Shown here: positions 46,947 to 61,300 of the stretch, piece by piece
How the letters are laid out: every line of letters starts with the position of its first letter
How positions within the stretch are numbered: the first letter of the stretch is position 1
Origin: Anisakis pegreffii
Lineage: Eukaryota > Nematoda > Chromadorea > Rhabditida > Anisakidae
Reading direction: 5' to 3'
DNA: 64,000 bases
Assembly: GCA_035041965.1 (NCBI GenBank)
Contig: JAPYMA010002197.1
Location: 62,001-126,000 of the forward strand
Notes under the pieces: generated by a model
The model's input: only the letters and a program-made list of their open reading frames with translations
What the model was told of the DNA's origin: nothing
The model's database searches: none
Position numbers and translations under genes: made by a program

Positions 46947-49900
46947 TCCAATGCAAAAAACTGATTCCGAAAAATGCTCTTCGTTTTTTGGATGTATGCA
47001 AATAGAACATTGAAGATCTCTCGGGATATGATGCTCAGCACGTTGTTTAGCGCTCATCAGCAAATGCGTTCAGAGTACCGATGCGGCAACAACTTAGGAG
47101 ATCCGAAGTTTGTTGCAATTGCACGAGAGATAAGATTGTGGTGCTCTCACAATTGAATCGATCAGCCGAGAGGAGAAAATACAAGCGTGATCGTTCGATG
47201 CAAATAAATCCTTGTTTACCATCATCAAAATCAACTTAAGTGACGAGACAAAAAAGTCTGGATGAGCTGGATGAGCAGACATTCGGATAAAACTTCACTA
47301 AACTTACAGTGATGACGACGACGCTCTTTGCTAGGCATCCGTTTGTGATGTTCCATTAGTCTTTCCGTGACATATAGTTGACATTTTGCCTATTGTTCGT
47401 TCAGTGCGTTTGGTTCATCAGCTGGTTACATTAAGCTTATTCTGCGGTATTCAACACTGAAACGGCTTCCACCTGTTCAGCTATCGTCGCGAATACGATT
47501 CCCGTACTCTCTCAAGTTGTTGAATTTTTTGATTTTTGTATTCGACCGAGATTATTTTCGCTGGGATCATGACTCTTCCTTCCATTTACTAACATCGTTG
47601 TCCGATTGAAACATCTCTTACGTTAGAAACAATTTTACTAATTGTTCAATGGATCACGGTAACTGATGCATTTGAACGTTTGATCTCAGCTGTGAATCAG
47701 TGTGATCGCTGCTGTGAGTTGGATGTGTTGCTAAGGTGGCGTCTGATTTTGAGATCTTCTATGAGATCCTAGAGTGTTTGCAGTCGAAATCATATCACTA
47801 GTAAACATTACGGCTCATTCCAACCTGCGCTATGCATCTACTATATTCCTCAGAGTTGAATTAAGCATCGGAGCCACATGCAAACTACGATGTGTACCTT
47901 TGTGCCCTTGCTTATTTCGCCTGATGAGCACGTAACAAAATGTTGCAAACCCCAAAATTTTCCACTTCACCAGAATATGATCATGTTCTAGTCAGATACG
48001 TACTTCATTTGATATTTGCTTCAAACCTTTTTGTGTATTCCTCATTCGGGACATCAATCAAATGGTTCAGTGCAAAAGCTCATGAAAATTCTTCTTCTTT
48101 TTCAAATAATGAAACAACTTTCAAATGTTCAGCAAAAAATCTTGATGCCTTTGGATTGATGCGAACATCCCTTGATGGCTTAAGAGTTCCAAGTGACTTA
48201 CGCCTCATTCATGCTGTTGTGGCGTTTCAAATGAAGTTGAGTTTTCAGTTCAACAATGTGATTTAAAATTCAATCAGTTACCAGTTCATTTGACCAAGTA
48301 CAATTCAGATTTGCCCATTAAAGCACATTTAAGAGTGCAGAGTGGTTTGGAAAGATCTACGTTAACTCTGCGTGAGGGTGAACTTCGGCTGCACTTTGCA
48401 GAGCCTTTTTGTTCACATCCACATTAGAGAATCTATTGCGTCGTCAATTGAATTGAGGTGATTTCCATTGATTTTGCGATGTAATGAGGAAATTTGTTCA
48501 GATTTTGGTTGCTCTCCACAACTGTAATCTAATTTTTGGATGGAATTTAAATGCTGTGAATTTTGAACAAGGATGAGTAACTCAAAACTGCAAAATGTTT
48601 CTTATTGGCTGACACTTACCTTTGTCATTTGCATTTCAAAGCTGTTTGGCGCAATAAAACCGAATCACCGGCCTCTAATAACGCCTCCAGTGGATTTACG
48701 ATGGTATCGTTTGGTAATTCACTTATTAACAATTCATCATCGCGAAATTCGAATGTCACATTTCAATGATTTCTTTGTATTATGATCGGTTCAAGTCATT
48801 TGAAATACATTCACTCGAAAGGTATTATAATCGAATGATTAATTCAAAACTCATTCTGAAACACTTTAATACCATATTATCGTAATGAGTTTCAAACAAT
48901 CCGATTAAATGTCCACCAGATTCATCTGATGCCTTTGAGCACATAAATATCTCATTAGCGATAATACTATTGCCCTGGTCGTGCATTGGTATATCTAGTA
49001 ATTTTATTTTGTGACTACACACAATCCACTCTGCCTGCATGCGTACAGTCTCCAACGGAAACCATCCTAAATGACGCAGATCCTTTATCAGAAACGGATT
49101 CATCTGCAGTCATTCACTATTCACGTTACCTTGCTTTTTTTCCGTCAGTTTATCCCAGAAACCAGCCGCTCCGAGTGTCCCTGTTCAGCTGTTTCGACTG
49201 AATCCCTTCACACCTTGCCGTTCGTTCCATGCGTTCCGCTTCTGGTCTAGTTATTGTTTCGAAGAACCAAAAAAAAAAACTGAAGGGAACGAACAACGCT
49301 CGGATGGATCATTGATGCATGAACGAAAGGCGGAACGATTGATTGGACTCTTCGGTCGGAATCCACTTCGCTCATGTCAGTTCACACAAAGTCTCCACAG
49401 CAGCATTTCACTTCATCTTCCTAGAAATCGGTCACTTCATCATCACTAAAAAAGAATCAATCCTCTAAATTCTCCTCATCTACCTCAAATTCTCCTCATT
49501 CGTCGTGTGTTTTTGAACGCAAAGGCGATGATACGATCTTGATTTATATTCTTTGTTCGTAATGTGTGTGTATAATGTGCATCATGTACAACAGTAGTGC
49601 AGGCAGCACCATGAACTATCGCGCAATTCGCACTCAATTTGTCGCCTTTTTTTGGTCGCCTCTTCGCTGACTGTCGCGTATCGCTTTGTCAATAATAGTC
49701 ACTTGATGAGGAAATAATAATGAACATTCAGGGACAATTGAGAAATTTCGAAATTTCAAACTTCCGATCAATTGTTTTGCGAAAGGCCGATTACTGAGGA
49801 ACTTAACTGCTCGAAAAAGTTCCATTCACTTAAAACAACTCAAAATTGATTTCGGAAACTTATCAGGAAACATGACTAATCCGATTACTTCCCTATAGTT

Positions 49901-50379
49901 CAGTGTCTGCAATGACAAACCATTAAAAGCAGTTCATTTGAAAACGCGTTCCCGTTTTGCAGATAAAATTTATGCATCAGTCAGCAGATTATCTGTGACT
50001 GTTGGTGCTGATTCTGAACATGTCCACAAATGATTCAAAAACATTCTGTGCACTCTTCCACTGAACAGATTGCGTTCAGTTGATCATCGAGATGATCACA
50101 AGCAAATGCCTCATTTCTAAAAATCACCTCGAGGAGAGCCACAATGTGATATATATCTCATCCCGAAACGTGTGGGTAAGTTCGTGACCTTCCCTTGTAA
50201 GTAGCGATAAGTGAATGCTTCTGGTCATTCTTGTGAGTGGATTATGTTATATCTTAAGAAGATTGTTGTTCAATTGCGATGCTGTGCAGTCAGAAGTCAG
50301 AAATTTGATTATTGAACACACTGAGCAGAGCACAAGCCATCAAAAACGTGTTCGAATGATGTATTGTGTCGTCATTTGA

Positions 50380-50601
50380 GTGCAGATCGCAACTTCTGAT
50401 AGCACTTCTTCAACTCCAAACAACAACACTTCACCAACGAACGCGTTCCGTTTCCTTCGCTTCACTCAAAAACTCGCAATTATTGCAGAGCAAAAATTCA
50501 AGGACGTAGCAGCGCCGAGGAACTCTTGTCTTGTCCTCCACCTGTTGCTGCTGATGACTGTAATTGAATTGCTGTTTTTATCAGCAGTGTTCACCAACTA
50601 G
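50380..50601 (+). CDS. Unassigned open segment with Asn/Ser/Thr-rich start and hydrophobic end
   Basis: Not recognised. The frame follows a plausible acceptor GAGTGCAG at 50388. It reads SDSTSSTPNNNTSPTN, a basic/aromatic stretch, then a Leu-rich helix resembling a membrane segment, ending at a stop. It could be a 3'-terminal exon or a chance frame. The first Met in this frame would be a non-ATG start. Confidence 0.15.
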   Translation: MQIATSDSTSSTPNNNTSPTNAFRFLRFTQKLAIIAEQKFKDVAAPRNSCLVLHLLLLMTVIELLFLSAVFTN

Positions 50602-51637
50602 AATAATTCTCTGGATTAGTTATGGTAATTATTAATGTTGCATTTGATCGCGTTATATGATTCTAGCCAAAATTTGATCATTACCATCAGTTCATCAGCT
50701 ATTCGTTCAACTTGACTTCATTCGTCTTCTTTCATAGATTCCATAAACTTATTCGTTCAGTATCGTCCGTTTGCCGTTTGTTTGTGTCAAAATATTTGAT
50801 TGTGTTCGTCGAAAATTTCGAATCACTTCTAAAACAATCCATTTCACTGATAACAACTAAATCAGCAGTATATCAACTAAATATTTTGAATATTTGTCTC
50901 TCAAGAAAATAGTGCCTTCGTAAAACATGCGATGAATGCTCTCTTATCAATGCAATCATTTCCTCAAGTGTACGTAGGCAGCATCAAAGAGCCAGCCAGC
51001 GCATCCATGTCTTCTTGTGCATAACCAACAACATAAAATACAATTTAATCGTAAGTAAGAGTAAAAACTGGCGTGAAGCATTAACAAAACATTAATGAAT
51101 CGAATGGAATGAAAGGTTTATTGAATGCGCTGAGAACGTTGATTGTCTGTTTCGTATAAAACATTATGAGGCTATTTCTACCTGTAATGTCAAATAGATA
51201 TGTAGTTAGCTGGTTAGCTGGTTAGCTGATGGATCTTCTTCTGAATGACCGATGTGATCGGTCACCGTTTGGGGGTGTCGTAAAGATAGAAGTGTTTACA
51301 GAATAGAACCGAATGTACACACATATTGGGCTGTAAAGGTAGAATAATGACATTAATAAGGGTATTGAGTTATCGTGTTAACATAATTTACTTAATGTAA
51401 TTGGGAAAATATCGTAGTGAAGAGAGAGAATACATTAGAGCTCTGAACAGTATGCACTAATTGCTCTCCTTTATGATGGTTAATGAGTCAAATTGACCGT
51501 TCGAATAGATTTCGGTTCTTTCAATTGTTATGATATTATTGAGGAAATAAGTTGCTCGTCCTGTTGCTAATTTATCACTACGTGCTTTTGATGATTTCAA
51601 CAGCATATACTGTGTTCGTACTGCACATGTTAGACTA

Positions 51638-51845
51638 GTGGGCCCTGGCTCAGGTAATCAATTATCTGCTTCGATGGTTTGGCAGTTTATCATTACCCCT
51701 CCCATCCCGTTACAATAATTCACTGTTTCCACGCGTAATGTCAGAACTAATTTCCCGATCCCCTCCATTACCCCCCACCCGCCCTGTAATCCTGAAATTA
51801 TCCGAAAATGGATAATCTACCCCTACGAGAGCACCTATATTAGAG
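51638..51845 (+). repeat. Interspersed repeat family X, copy B
   Basis: This is the second copy of the element in unc-13 intron 8, here on the plus strand. The hairpin ATTATCC / GGATAAT at 51797-51803 and 51810-51816 corresponds to AATTACCC / GGGTAATT in copy A, with a compensatory C:G to T:A change. No open frame or clear terminal inverted repeat was seen, so it is presumably a non-autonomous transposon relic. Confidence 0.75.
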
Positions 51846-54800
51846 GATGTTGAAAATCAGAATGTTTTGATAGCGTTTCAGATTTTTGCATGTGCTGAAG
51901 AAATTTGTATTGGCACCTCAATTCAGACATGAGATTTTCAAGCTTATTTCATCGATACAAACGGATAATTATTCCAAAGCAATCAGATCGTTCAGCTATT
52001 ATATACCAAAAACACTGAATGCTTTAACAACATCTGTTTTGGACGCGCTATTCAAACGTATTCGAAGATTTATCGGCATATTCATTCTCCTTTTATATTA
52101 TCTGTGCCTTTTTTTCGAGCATTCATCCATCATACAATAACAATAATAACAAGTCTAAATGCTGCTGTCGATTCAGTTGCTGCGTAAAAAAGTGTTCAGT
52201 TTGATTGAAAATCTGCTATGAAGACCATTCAGAAACGCTTCATGTGAACAGAAAAAACGATCGACTGGTAGTATGCCCAACGAATTCTATATCTGGAAAC
52301 AAAACGGCAACATTTTGTTTTTCTAAAATAAAGATTTTATGAATCTCCTCGTAATCCTCTTTCATTTTGTGCTGTTTTTGAATGAAAGATTATTGTTAGC
52401 CTGCACAATTTGATCTTGAAATTTGATCAAACTGAGTTCGCATATTCAAAAAGTAAAACTGTGAGTATACGAATGTGCATTAAGAAGTTCATTGATAGTA
52501 TTTGGTAGTTATCATTGCCCTGATATTGTTCTTATCAGCGAAAATTTACGATACCTTTCGCTCCTAAAGACGCTCCCTCTTAAAGTTATTACTTACAGAA
52601 ATTTAAGCTACCTATCTTAGACAGGCAAACGTCGTTCTAATGTTGCCGGTGACCAAAATTCACAATCCTTACACAATGGCACGGAATCGTCCCGTGAATT
52701 GCCGGAAGTACTGATTTCATAGACTGGTCTTCTTCTCCTCATTGCCCTAATCTTTAACAGTTACTTCCTCGCTTACTTTCTTCCTTTTTTTTCACTGACG
52801 ATGAGAATAAATTTTGGATGTGTAAATCAACTTGGGTTTCAATATCATTGGACAGTATCAATAACCATAATGCTCAGTCAAGATAATCCAACAAGATTCG
52901 TGTAAGATCGTTCAAAATCCGTGCCACTCACCGAGTCATCATCACTTCATCGAGCCCGAAAGAATCCTATTTCATGAATATCTCTCAATGAACGTATGAT
53001 CTGATGACCTCATAATACATCCTGTTTTTTCTTTTAAAAATTAATTCACTTTGAATATCCATCCATCTCGTTGATTCAGTATCTTCGAACGTTCACATAC
53101 CATACAGCCGCTCTAACTTGCGATTCAGTTCGTTTCATCTGGCTTGCATATTTAGTTCCAGCAAGTTCAGTCTTCTTTCAACCGTCCATGATAGATCTCC
53201 TCCTCCTCCTCGTCGTCGTCATCGTTTTGCTGCTCGTCTACACGATGAAATCATGAACGAAAAGACAAGAGTTCATATAAAGATTCATGATGATGCCACG
53301 CCCTTACCGTTAGCATTATCCGTCGTTGCAGAGTTTTTGTTGTTTGTTTGTATGTTTTAACGCGCATCTGCATTCATCCATTCAGCCAGCCAGCCAGCCA
53401 TCTCAATGCTTCATCTAACACTAAGCTGGCTTGCCTCTTTTGCTTTGGTTTGCCACTTTCTATTGTTAGGCGCATTTGTGAGCAGCAGCATAACCAACCA
53501 ACCAGTAGTTATATGAACAACTATCAAAAATGGACTTTTGTTTGCTCTTTTTGACTCGTTGCTATCCACTGACATATCCTTATATATCCACTGATAACAC
53601 GGATATTTTATGGATTATGTTTCGTGAGTGGCGCCTTTGCTATGGATTAAGCTATGGCGCAGCAACGGCTATTGAAGGTGTAAGCGATGCGATGATCTCA
53701 TTCATCCGATGTTCATGCAGTGAATGTGATCTTATTTCCGTTTCAGGTCAACACTCACAAAAATACTCTGAAAACCAACAACCATCTGGAAGCTTTTGGC
53801 ATTCTTCTGATGTTTTGAACACTTTTCCCATTGACTACCTTATGATTGCTCAGTGAATCATTTCTGTGTGCTTTGTGGGAAGTGATCAGCAGCATAAATG
53901 AATGACTGAATGAATAGCATTGCTTTTTGATGTCATTATTTGCTCATTTGCTGCATAGTTACTGTTTGATCACTGTAAAAACGACGGATTTATTGCTAAC
54001 ACAATTCAATAATTTCTGATCGACTCATTATGGCCACTATTGTTTTCATCAAGTTTTCAGTTGCGCTCAGCTGGAAACATCGGAATAATTTCATGTTTTT
54101 ATACGTTGCACGCATTGCATTCGTACGATGAACTTCCTGCTTTTTTGCATCTTAATTAACTGAGATTTTCTTCAGACTGTTACGTGGCTTGGCCGAAGAA
54201 CGATCATAAAATTATCCGAAGGACGGATTCAATGTGCTGTTGCTGACAACTTTGCATTGTTGACAACTTTGTGGACAATATTGACAAGATCGTTCGTTCT
54301 ATGTGTTGAGCTCAACCAATTAATTGTCAGTCTGCAACAGCAAAATTTGAGGCAATATATGTGCTCTAATTTTATCTGTAGACATTGAAAGCGCAATCGT
54401 CTCCCTCGAAATTCATCCTCCTCCTCAGGGGAAAATCACGGTGAGTTTCGTGCGGCAAGTGCACGCTAGTCCGACATTTCATTTAACCATGAAGAGTTAG
54501 TCACGAAACTCGATCGAGAGGAACTCTGAATCTCTCTGAAGCTTTACGATGAGCAGTTCGCTTACTTCATTTCAAATGTATAACTTTGACAATCGAAAGT
54601 CTCGAGGATCCAATCAAATTAATCCATTTGAGTGAGTACTACGCTGGCAATTTCCATCGAATGCCACAGAAATTGCATCAATTTTCCAAATAAAGTGTTT
54701 TTTTACAATGGCCTAATGAACGGATCCATGCAAAAAAAAGAAAACCCCTCTATTCTTTTATTCACTTCGCAATTCTGTTAAATTGAACGATCGACTGGAA

Positions 54801-55270
54801 TGCATTTTTATTGTTGCAATTCCCTTGATTGTCAGATAGATGGATGCTTTTTGAGGATTCGATTAGCTTTTGAATAGCAAAATAAACTTACGTTAAATTA
54901 TCATTCTTTGCTGCACTCATTTGAAATCCCTATAATAATGCTGATCTCGTCCTAATTCAGCTTTTGTTCTCTGGGCTATTCACTTCAACGATCAATTGCT
55001 TGGAATCGATGATCAACGACACTAGCATATTTGGAATTCAATAGCACTGAACACCGGATACGATATCAATTTATCGCTTCATAACAATACTGACAACGCT
55101 GCTGATCAATCATATTCCTAATCCGTTCTGTATTAATCGCATAAAGTAGCGCTGATAAAGTTGCCGCCGAATCGCTCGTCGCTGGAGTTCTTGAACTTTT
55201 GCAGTTTCCATTCCGTTTGATTGTTTTGCTGGCTGTGAAGCAAAAACACTGAAACAAAACTGGAAAAGAA

Positions 55271-55370
55271 ATGTCGAATGTGATTATTATTGCGAGTTTC
55301 GTTGTATTCGTTTCAGTATCTTATCATCAACATCAAGCCAACGCACTTCACTGTCTCGTCATTCGACCAG
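55271..55370 (+). CDS. Secreted-protein gene exon 1 (signal peptide)
   Basis: ATG in the context AAGAAATGT, then 33 codons plus one base to a consensus donor GTAAGC. A hydrophobic core follows the short N-terminus and a clean Ala-x-Ala-type cleavage site precedes LHC. No in-frame stop occurs before the donor. Confidence 0.7.
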
Positions 55371-58300
55371 GTAAGCGTTTTCCTCATTCGATGGTTTTGT
55401 TTTTGATGACTTTATGTCATAGCAAATCACAATCGGATTTAGTTTCATCATCCATTTTGAGACTCATCAACGCAATTTGCTTTCAAACAATATAGGCAAA
55501 ATAATGCCACGCATCGTTTTCAACAGTTCTCTCTGTCTGAAATTTGATATCCGTCACATGAATGACACACAATTTTCACATACTTTAATTCACTTAACGT
55601 TGTTTTTGAAATCTCATTTAAATCTCATTTCGAAACTAATTTGAATGTCATCCATCCATCTTTACTTTTTAACGAAAGCAAACAAACTAAAAGCTCACTG
55701 CTGCACTCAAGTGATGTTTATGATTCTTGGATACTATGAAGAATTGTGAAATTTGGAGTGCGATTTTTGAAGTGGCCTAATTACGAAATACATTACGAAA
55801 TCATTAACTTTGAAATAATCGCGCAATTCTTTGAGTTCAATTGAGAATACTGGGGCAAACCTGAGAAGATGGTTAGCTGGAAAATCTCAATCCGCCTATT
55901 GCTAATATGAACGTATTGATTGCTCTATAGTGATCAATTTGTATGAATGAGCGCGACTGCGCTATTGAATTGAATATTGAGATATATCTCCATAAAATGG
56001 CTTCACCATCTCAGGAAAGTAAAATCACTGGACAAAATATATGTTCTTCTGAATGAAGAGATCCAGTAAGGAGCCGGTGAAAAGTTTTCCAAAAAAAACT
56101 GTTTCTGCCAATGTCAAATGTCTTCTGAAGTCGATTATCCAATGCATTTGATTCAGCTTATTTCCTCTTTTATTTTCATTATTCTTTGGTTGCTTCATAC
56201 AACAACGAATGATCTCTGTCAAATACTACTTGATAATGATCGGAACATTGTTCGATTGCTTTTTCAAGCTATCATATGAGGAAAATTGCAAGAGAATTAT
56301 ATTTGATAGTGCATAGAAGCGAATGCAAAAGTATTTGTTTGAGGAACTTTTGCATGCATGAAACAATGAAGCAGAAACAACTAAGATTAATGAGCGAATG
56401 TCTCGGAACTGAATGTCACTAGAGTGGCTTTTTTTCGATACTCATTTACAATTTTCTTCCATTCGGATGGCTCACTGCTCTCTCTGGCTTACTATCGGTT
56501 TCGTGTGCCTGCCCTCTAGCAAGTCTGTCGTATGATGGTTTCATCGTATCACATTCAAATACCTAAAGCTTTGCAGACACTCAAAAATTTCATCAATGTA
56601 ACACAATACATTGGTTTGATTGTTTGGTTTTCTTGGGAATCCTTGTTAAAATTTTCGTTGCAACATGCAAAAAGATAAAATCAAGCACTTATTTGTTCAT
56701 TGCAAATGCAAAATTGCGCTTTGTCACTCTCGAGTCTTGACTCACATGAAAATATTAACTGTGGAATCATGCTGCAGCATTGAGGCCTCGAAATGCTGAT
56801 AGTTTGTTTGCTGTCTTATGCCCTCTCAGCCGTGTTTTTTGCACTGACACTATTAGTCCACAGCAACAATGGGTTATTGTGTTGTTTTAATTCAATACAA
56901 GATCAATTTTGCGCTTTCATGAAGACAAGATCGCACCGAATTCATTCCCTCAAATTGGCTACCAACGATGGAAAATGCTTGAATTTTCGATTCCACAGAG
57001 ACACGTGAGAGGAATATGAATGGGATTCAGGGTCGTTGTTTTTTTAAATGTTCCTAATCCAGAAACGAAAATGATCTCTCCAGTTGCCGTTGCTTGATAA
57101 TGAGTCTCATCATCTCGAATTTTTATCGAAATCGATTGACCTTCAGCGATGGTAATAGCGACGAAGAGCTATTAGATGTATGTGGAAATGACTTTTATAG
57201 GCTTAAAAGTATAATGAGTTTATTTGCTCATTATTGTTAATGTTTGATCTATCAATATCTAGTATCATCCATTCAGGCATCCATTTATCCTGTTAGCTGA
57301 CATGAATATAATGCTAATAGCAATAAAAGCAGTCATAGAAATAGCAGCAATAACGATATGAACAATAATAATGATAATAATGATGACAATAGTTTTATGA
57401 GCCCGGCTCATCTTCGTCATTTAGGTGCAGTGTTTGCTGATTTTGTGTGCATTTATTTATGTATTCGTCTATATTATCATCCCTATTGTTTATTCTCTTG
57501 TCAGTGGGCATTGATAAAAGCAAACAAGAAGCAGCAACCTTACCTCACAGATCATCAACTCACTTTACCTCACCACGCTCAATAGCTAACCAACCGTATA
57601 GCTGCTCTATTGTTTGTGAATCATATTGAAGCTGGCCTATGTTTACAAACAAATACAATAAACGAGCATGTACATTTCATAATATCTATATTCTATCATC
57701 AACATTACTTCATCCATACCGATGGTTTGCCATGAACGGTTACGCAATGGAATAATATAGTTTACAGTTCGTACCGTTGATACTATCAGGATAATACAAA
57801 ACTAAACAAACGTTTCAATGTGCAGTCATCCACAATTCCAAATCTCCTATTCCCTCCTCCATTGTCTTGGTTTGACTAAGCAGTTTCGTTTGAAACTGAA
57901 TGCTTACTTTTGAATCATCTAGCTCACCTCTGATCACTGGAAAAGTAAACACTGTAATACCTATGAACTGCGTGTATTTGTTCGTTTATTCGCAGATAAG
58001 CTGGCATTTGTTCTTGAATAAACCATTGTAATACACCTGGATTACATAACTTCTCATCCTCAACCAATCAAAAACCTCTCATCCGCTATTCAATTGCATT
58101 CTCCCATGTAATCGCCGTCTTTAAAATATCCTCAAAAGACATTCACAAGGCCACACGACGACCATAGCGATTAAGTGCCGATTGAAGAAGCAATCGTATT
58201 CAACTGAATAAATGAATATGCGGATGGATGGTTCTTGATGTTTCGTTTATTTCGTTTGTTTGCGCAGGTGACAACACAACAACGGTGGTTCGCCTAAAAG

Positions 58301-61300
58301 CCCGCCGAATAAAAAGCAGTCGAAAAACTTTACTCTCATTCATTCATATTACATCAGAGGTTTTGACATCGCCTTTCGTTATCGGCTAAATCGGCAGTAA
58401 CCATAAACGAGTAATTATAATAGCATCTGTGCTGTGATTCTTTTCGAAAGCTTAAACAAACGTGGTGGATAATATGCATAGATGATGACATTGTTTGTTG
58501 AGGCGTACAAGAGGGGAAAGGAAATGCATCCGTAAAGAATTTTTGCTCACCACTGTTAGATGAGCAAAAATCATCGGGCGATCAGTTGTCAATTAAACAA
58601 ACAAAAGATCGCAATTAAAGTGATCTCTTGAATGAATACATTGACTCGTTCAGTTGCAAACTCTCACGCCACCACCAGCAAAGCACCGTGTTGAGTTCGA
58701 TTCTGTTGACTTTTCACAACCGTCGACTGATTGAGTAACTTGGATAGTTTGAGTGGATTTTCAAAAATCAAAAATGACCACAATGTGAAATTCATAGTGA
58801 TAGTTGATTGTGAGAATGTACACACAACAACGCGGAAGAATAAGCAATGATAGATGAATACGCTACTTAATTGTAGAGCAACGACGCTATTGACAAAGCG
58901 ATAATGAGGCAGATTGATGTCGTGCTTGTTGCTCTGTTGGGGATTATCCCATTAGGGCAAGGCGATGAGCTCATACATACAAGATTAGCGAAGTTTAACA
59001 GATAAAAATAACTTGTTTTGATTTTGATTTGTCATTAGCAGATGTACGTAAGTGTAAGTTTGAAATCAGTACACTGTCATTAAAATGATTCGCAATTATT
59101 TGGACAAGTTCACTGGATGTTGTTGATTGGCTTTGCATTGACCGTAATTATCATCGACTCAAAACCTTTAGTGATGAAGTCTTCATTGTTCGTTAAGCTT
59201 CTCAATCTCAGTACATCCAGATGACCACTGTTCTAGTGATGAAGCTAATTCACAAATAATGATAAGTCTGTGATAAGTGATACAGATGAACAGTAGCTCC
59301 GAATGAAGTTTTTAAAGTCGCTCTAATCGTTTCATAGCAATGATCTATTAAAATCAAATCTACTCAAGCAAATAAATGTTAGTTACTCTGATTGTGGAAA
59401 CATCGTTGATTTCGAGCGGAATCGTTGTGGGCCGCCGACTAGAGTCTTTGAGTCATCCTATAATGCTTTAGTGAATGAATGATTGAATTGAGGAGTAGTA
59501 CATTTCCGGCCGTTTAAGCTTATTATCAACTTTATCATCATTCGATCGCCACTTTTTGCTGTTTTATAGAGCTGAAGAGACTGGAACATTAGTTGTAATG
59601 TTTACACGTTATGTAACATGAATCGCGCACAGATTATCTCCACAAATAATCGAATTATATTCGTTCTTAGGAGCATTATATTCGTTCTTTAAGCTCATTC
59701 TCTTATTATTCGTAGCATTAAGTTGTTGTTTGGGAAACGCTGTTGTTTGCTCACAAATTATTCGAAGACAAACAAGGCAATGCACTCACTTAAAAATTTC
59801 GACTAAAAATGATTACTGCACTAATTTTCAGTACTTATTACCGAATACAAAATGAAAATGTTGTGTTTCTAAACGAAAACTCGAAATTCATTTCGGTGAT
59901 GCAACCGAATTGACTGAATCATGCCTCAAATTTGATGGAATTCTTTAATCAATTCGATTATCTCAGAGAATGGTTTTTTTTTTTGGAAAAGAATCGAACA
60001 TTTTTAATCACGGAAATTGAATGGTCTTTCTGAGAATGATGGATGCATGGATGAGATCAATTGTATAAAAGCCGTTTGAAGCTATCATAGAAGTATTTTA
60101 AAACAAAAGCGAAATTACCATTGAAAATTTTTCATTCCAAATGCGAACAACTCATGCATGTATCTGTTGAATGTCATCTGGATTTATTCGGCTTTTCTCA
60201 AACATCTCTATTAAATGCTCAAACGAATAGCAGAAAGCCAAGAGAGTTATCGCTGCGTTGTTAGCACAAGTTGATTATCTTTAGATCCCTAGCGAAGCCA
60301 CACTTATTCAGGTACACAATAGTCCCCTAAAGGTCTGAATCCATCAAGTGGCAGTCCAAAACAATGATAACTACGATCAATTCGGTACACACAAGCTTAT
60401 GATGATCGGCGAAAAATGGCCTTGTTGAGGTGCGCATGATTTATGGATACCAATTTCTGAGCGAAAAAATTGAGTGATAAATTTGTTCAGATCAAAATGA
60501 ATGCGCTGCGCTTTTGACGAATTTATTTTATCACCTCTTTGAAAAAAAACCTTGTTTTCATCTACAAATATGCCCGTCAATGTGCGCATTTTTTGAATTC
60601 AGCTTCCAAAATAAGCACTTTCATCGCCACAACCACTAATCTCTCAATAATGTTTCATGCTTTCATGTTATTCAGTGGATATCCAATAAAATGCTGCTTG
60701 CTAACAAACCAGCCAAATCGCTCACCACTTCAACAATTTTATGGCATCTTATAATGGCTAACTATGAGATGCAAAACCCATTGTTATTTAAATATGCACT
60801 TGTGTGTGTGCGAGCATGTGTTTTTTTTCGTGTTTTTGTCAATATTGAATAATTTATGCATTTCAAGCCTTACCTCATTATCATTGTTCACAAGCACACA
60901 AAAACACACACAACAACATGATTCTCTCATGTAATCCACCAAACCACCAGTACATCCATCCATTTGATTTGGTGTACTCTCATTGTTGGTGGCTTCTTTG
61001 TTCGTTCGTTTGCGGTGGGCTGATTTCAGCAGCAGCTTGTTTGTTGTTGCTGTGTATTTTGCAAACGATGATAATGAAAAAATAAGAACATTCAAGCAAT
61101 AATCAATGAATGCAATGAAGAGAGTGCATTGCAAGCAAGCAAGCCAGCCAGCCAGCATTGTTCGGCATGGACACAATATTTTTAAATTTAAGAATTTTAA
61201 GAATTCTGATTAATGCTTTCGAAAATCACAATTGTCAACACTGCCAATCAAAAGAGCGAAATTCCGTCCCGTCGAAGCATTTTCGATTTTTTCATGCTTT

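Noticed and set aside
60784..61176. Minus-strand 130-codon ORF with Cys runs
   Set aside because: Driven by CA/TG-rich and CCAG repeats. No coherent protein features.
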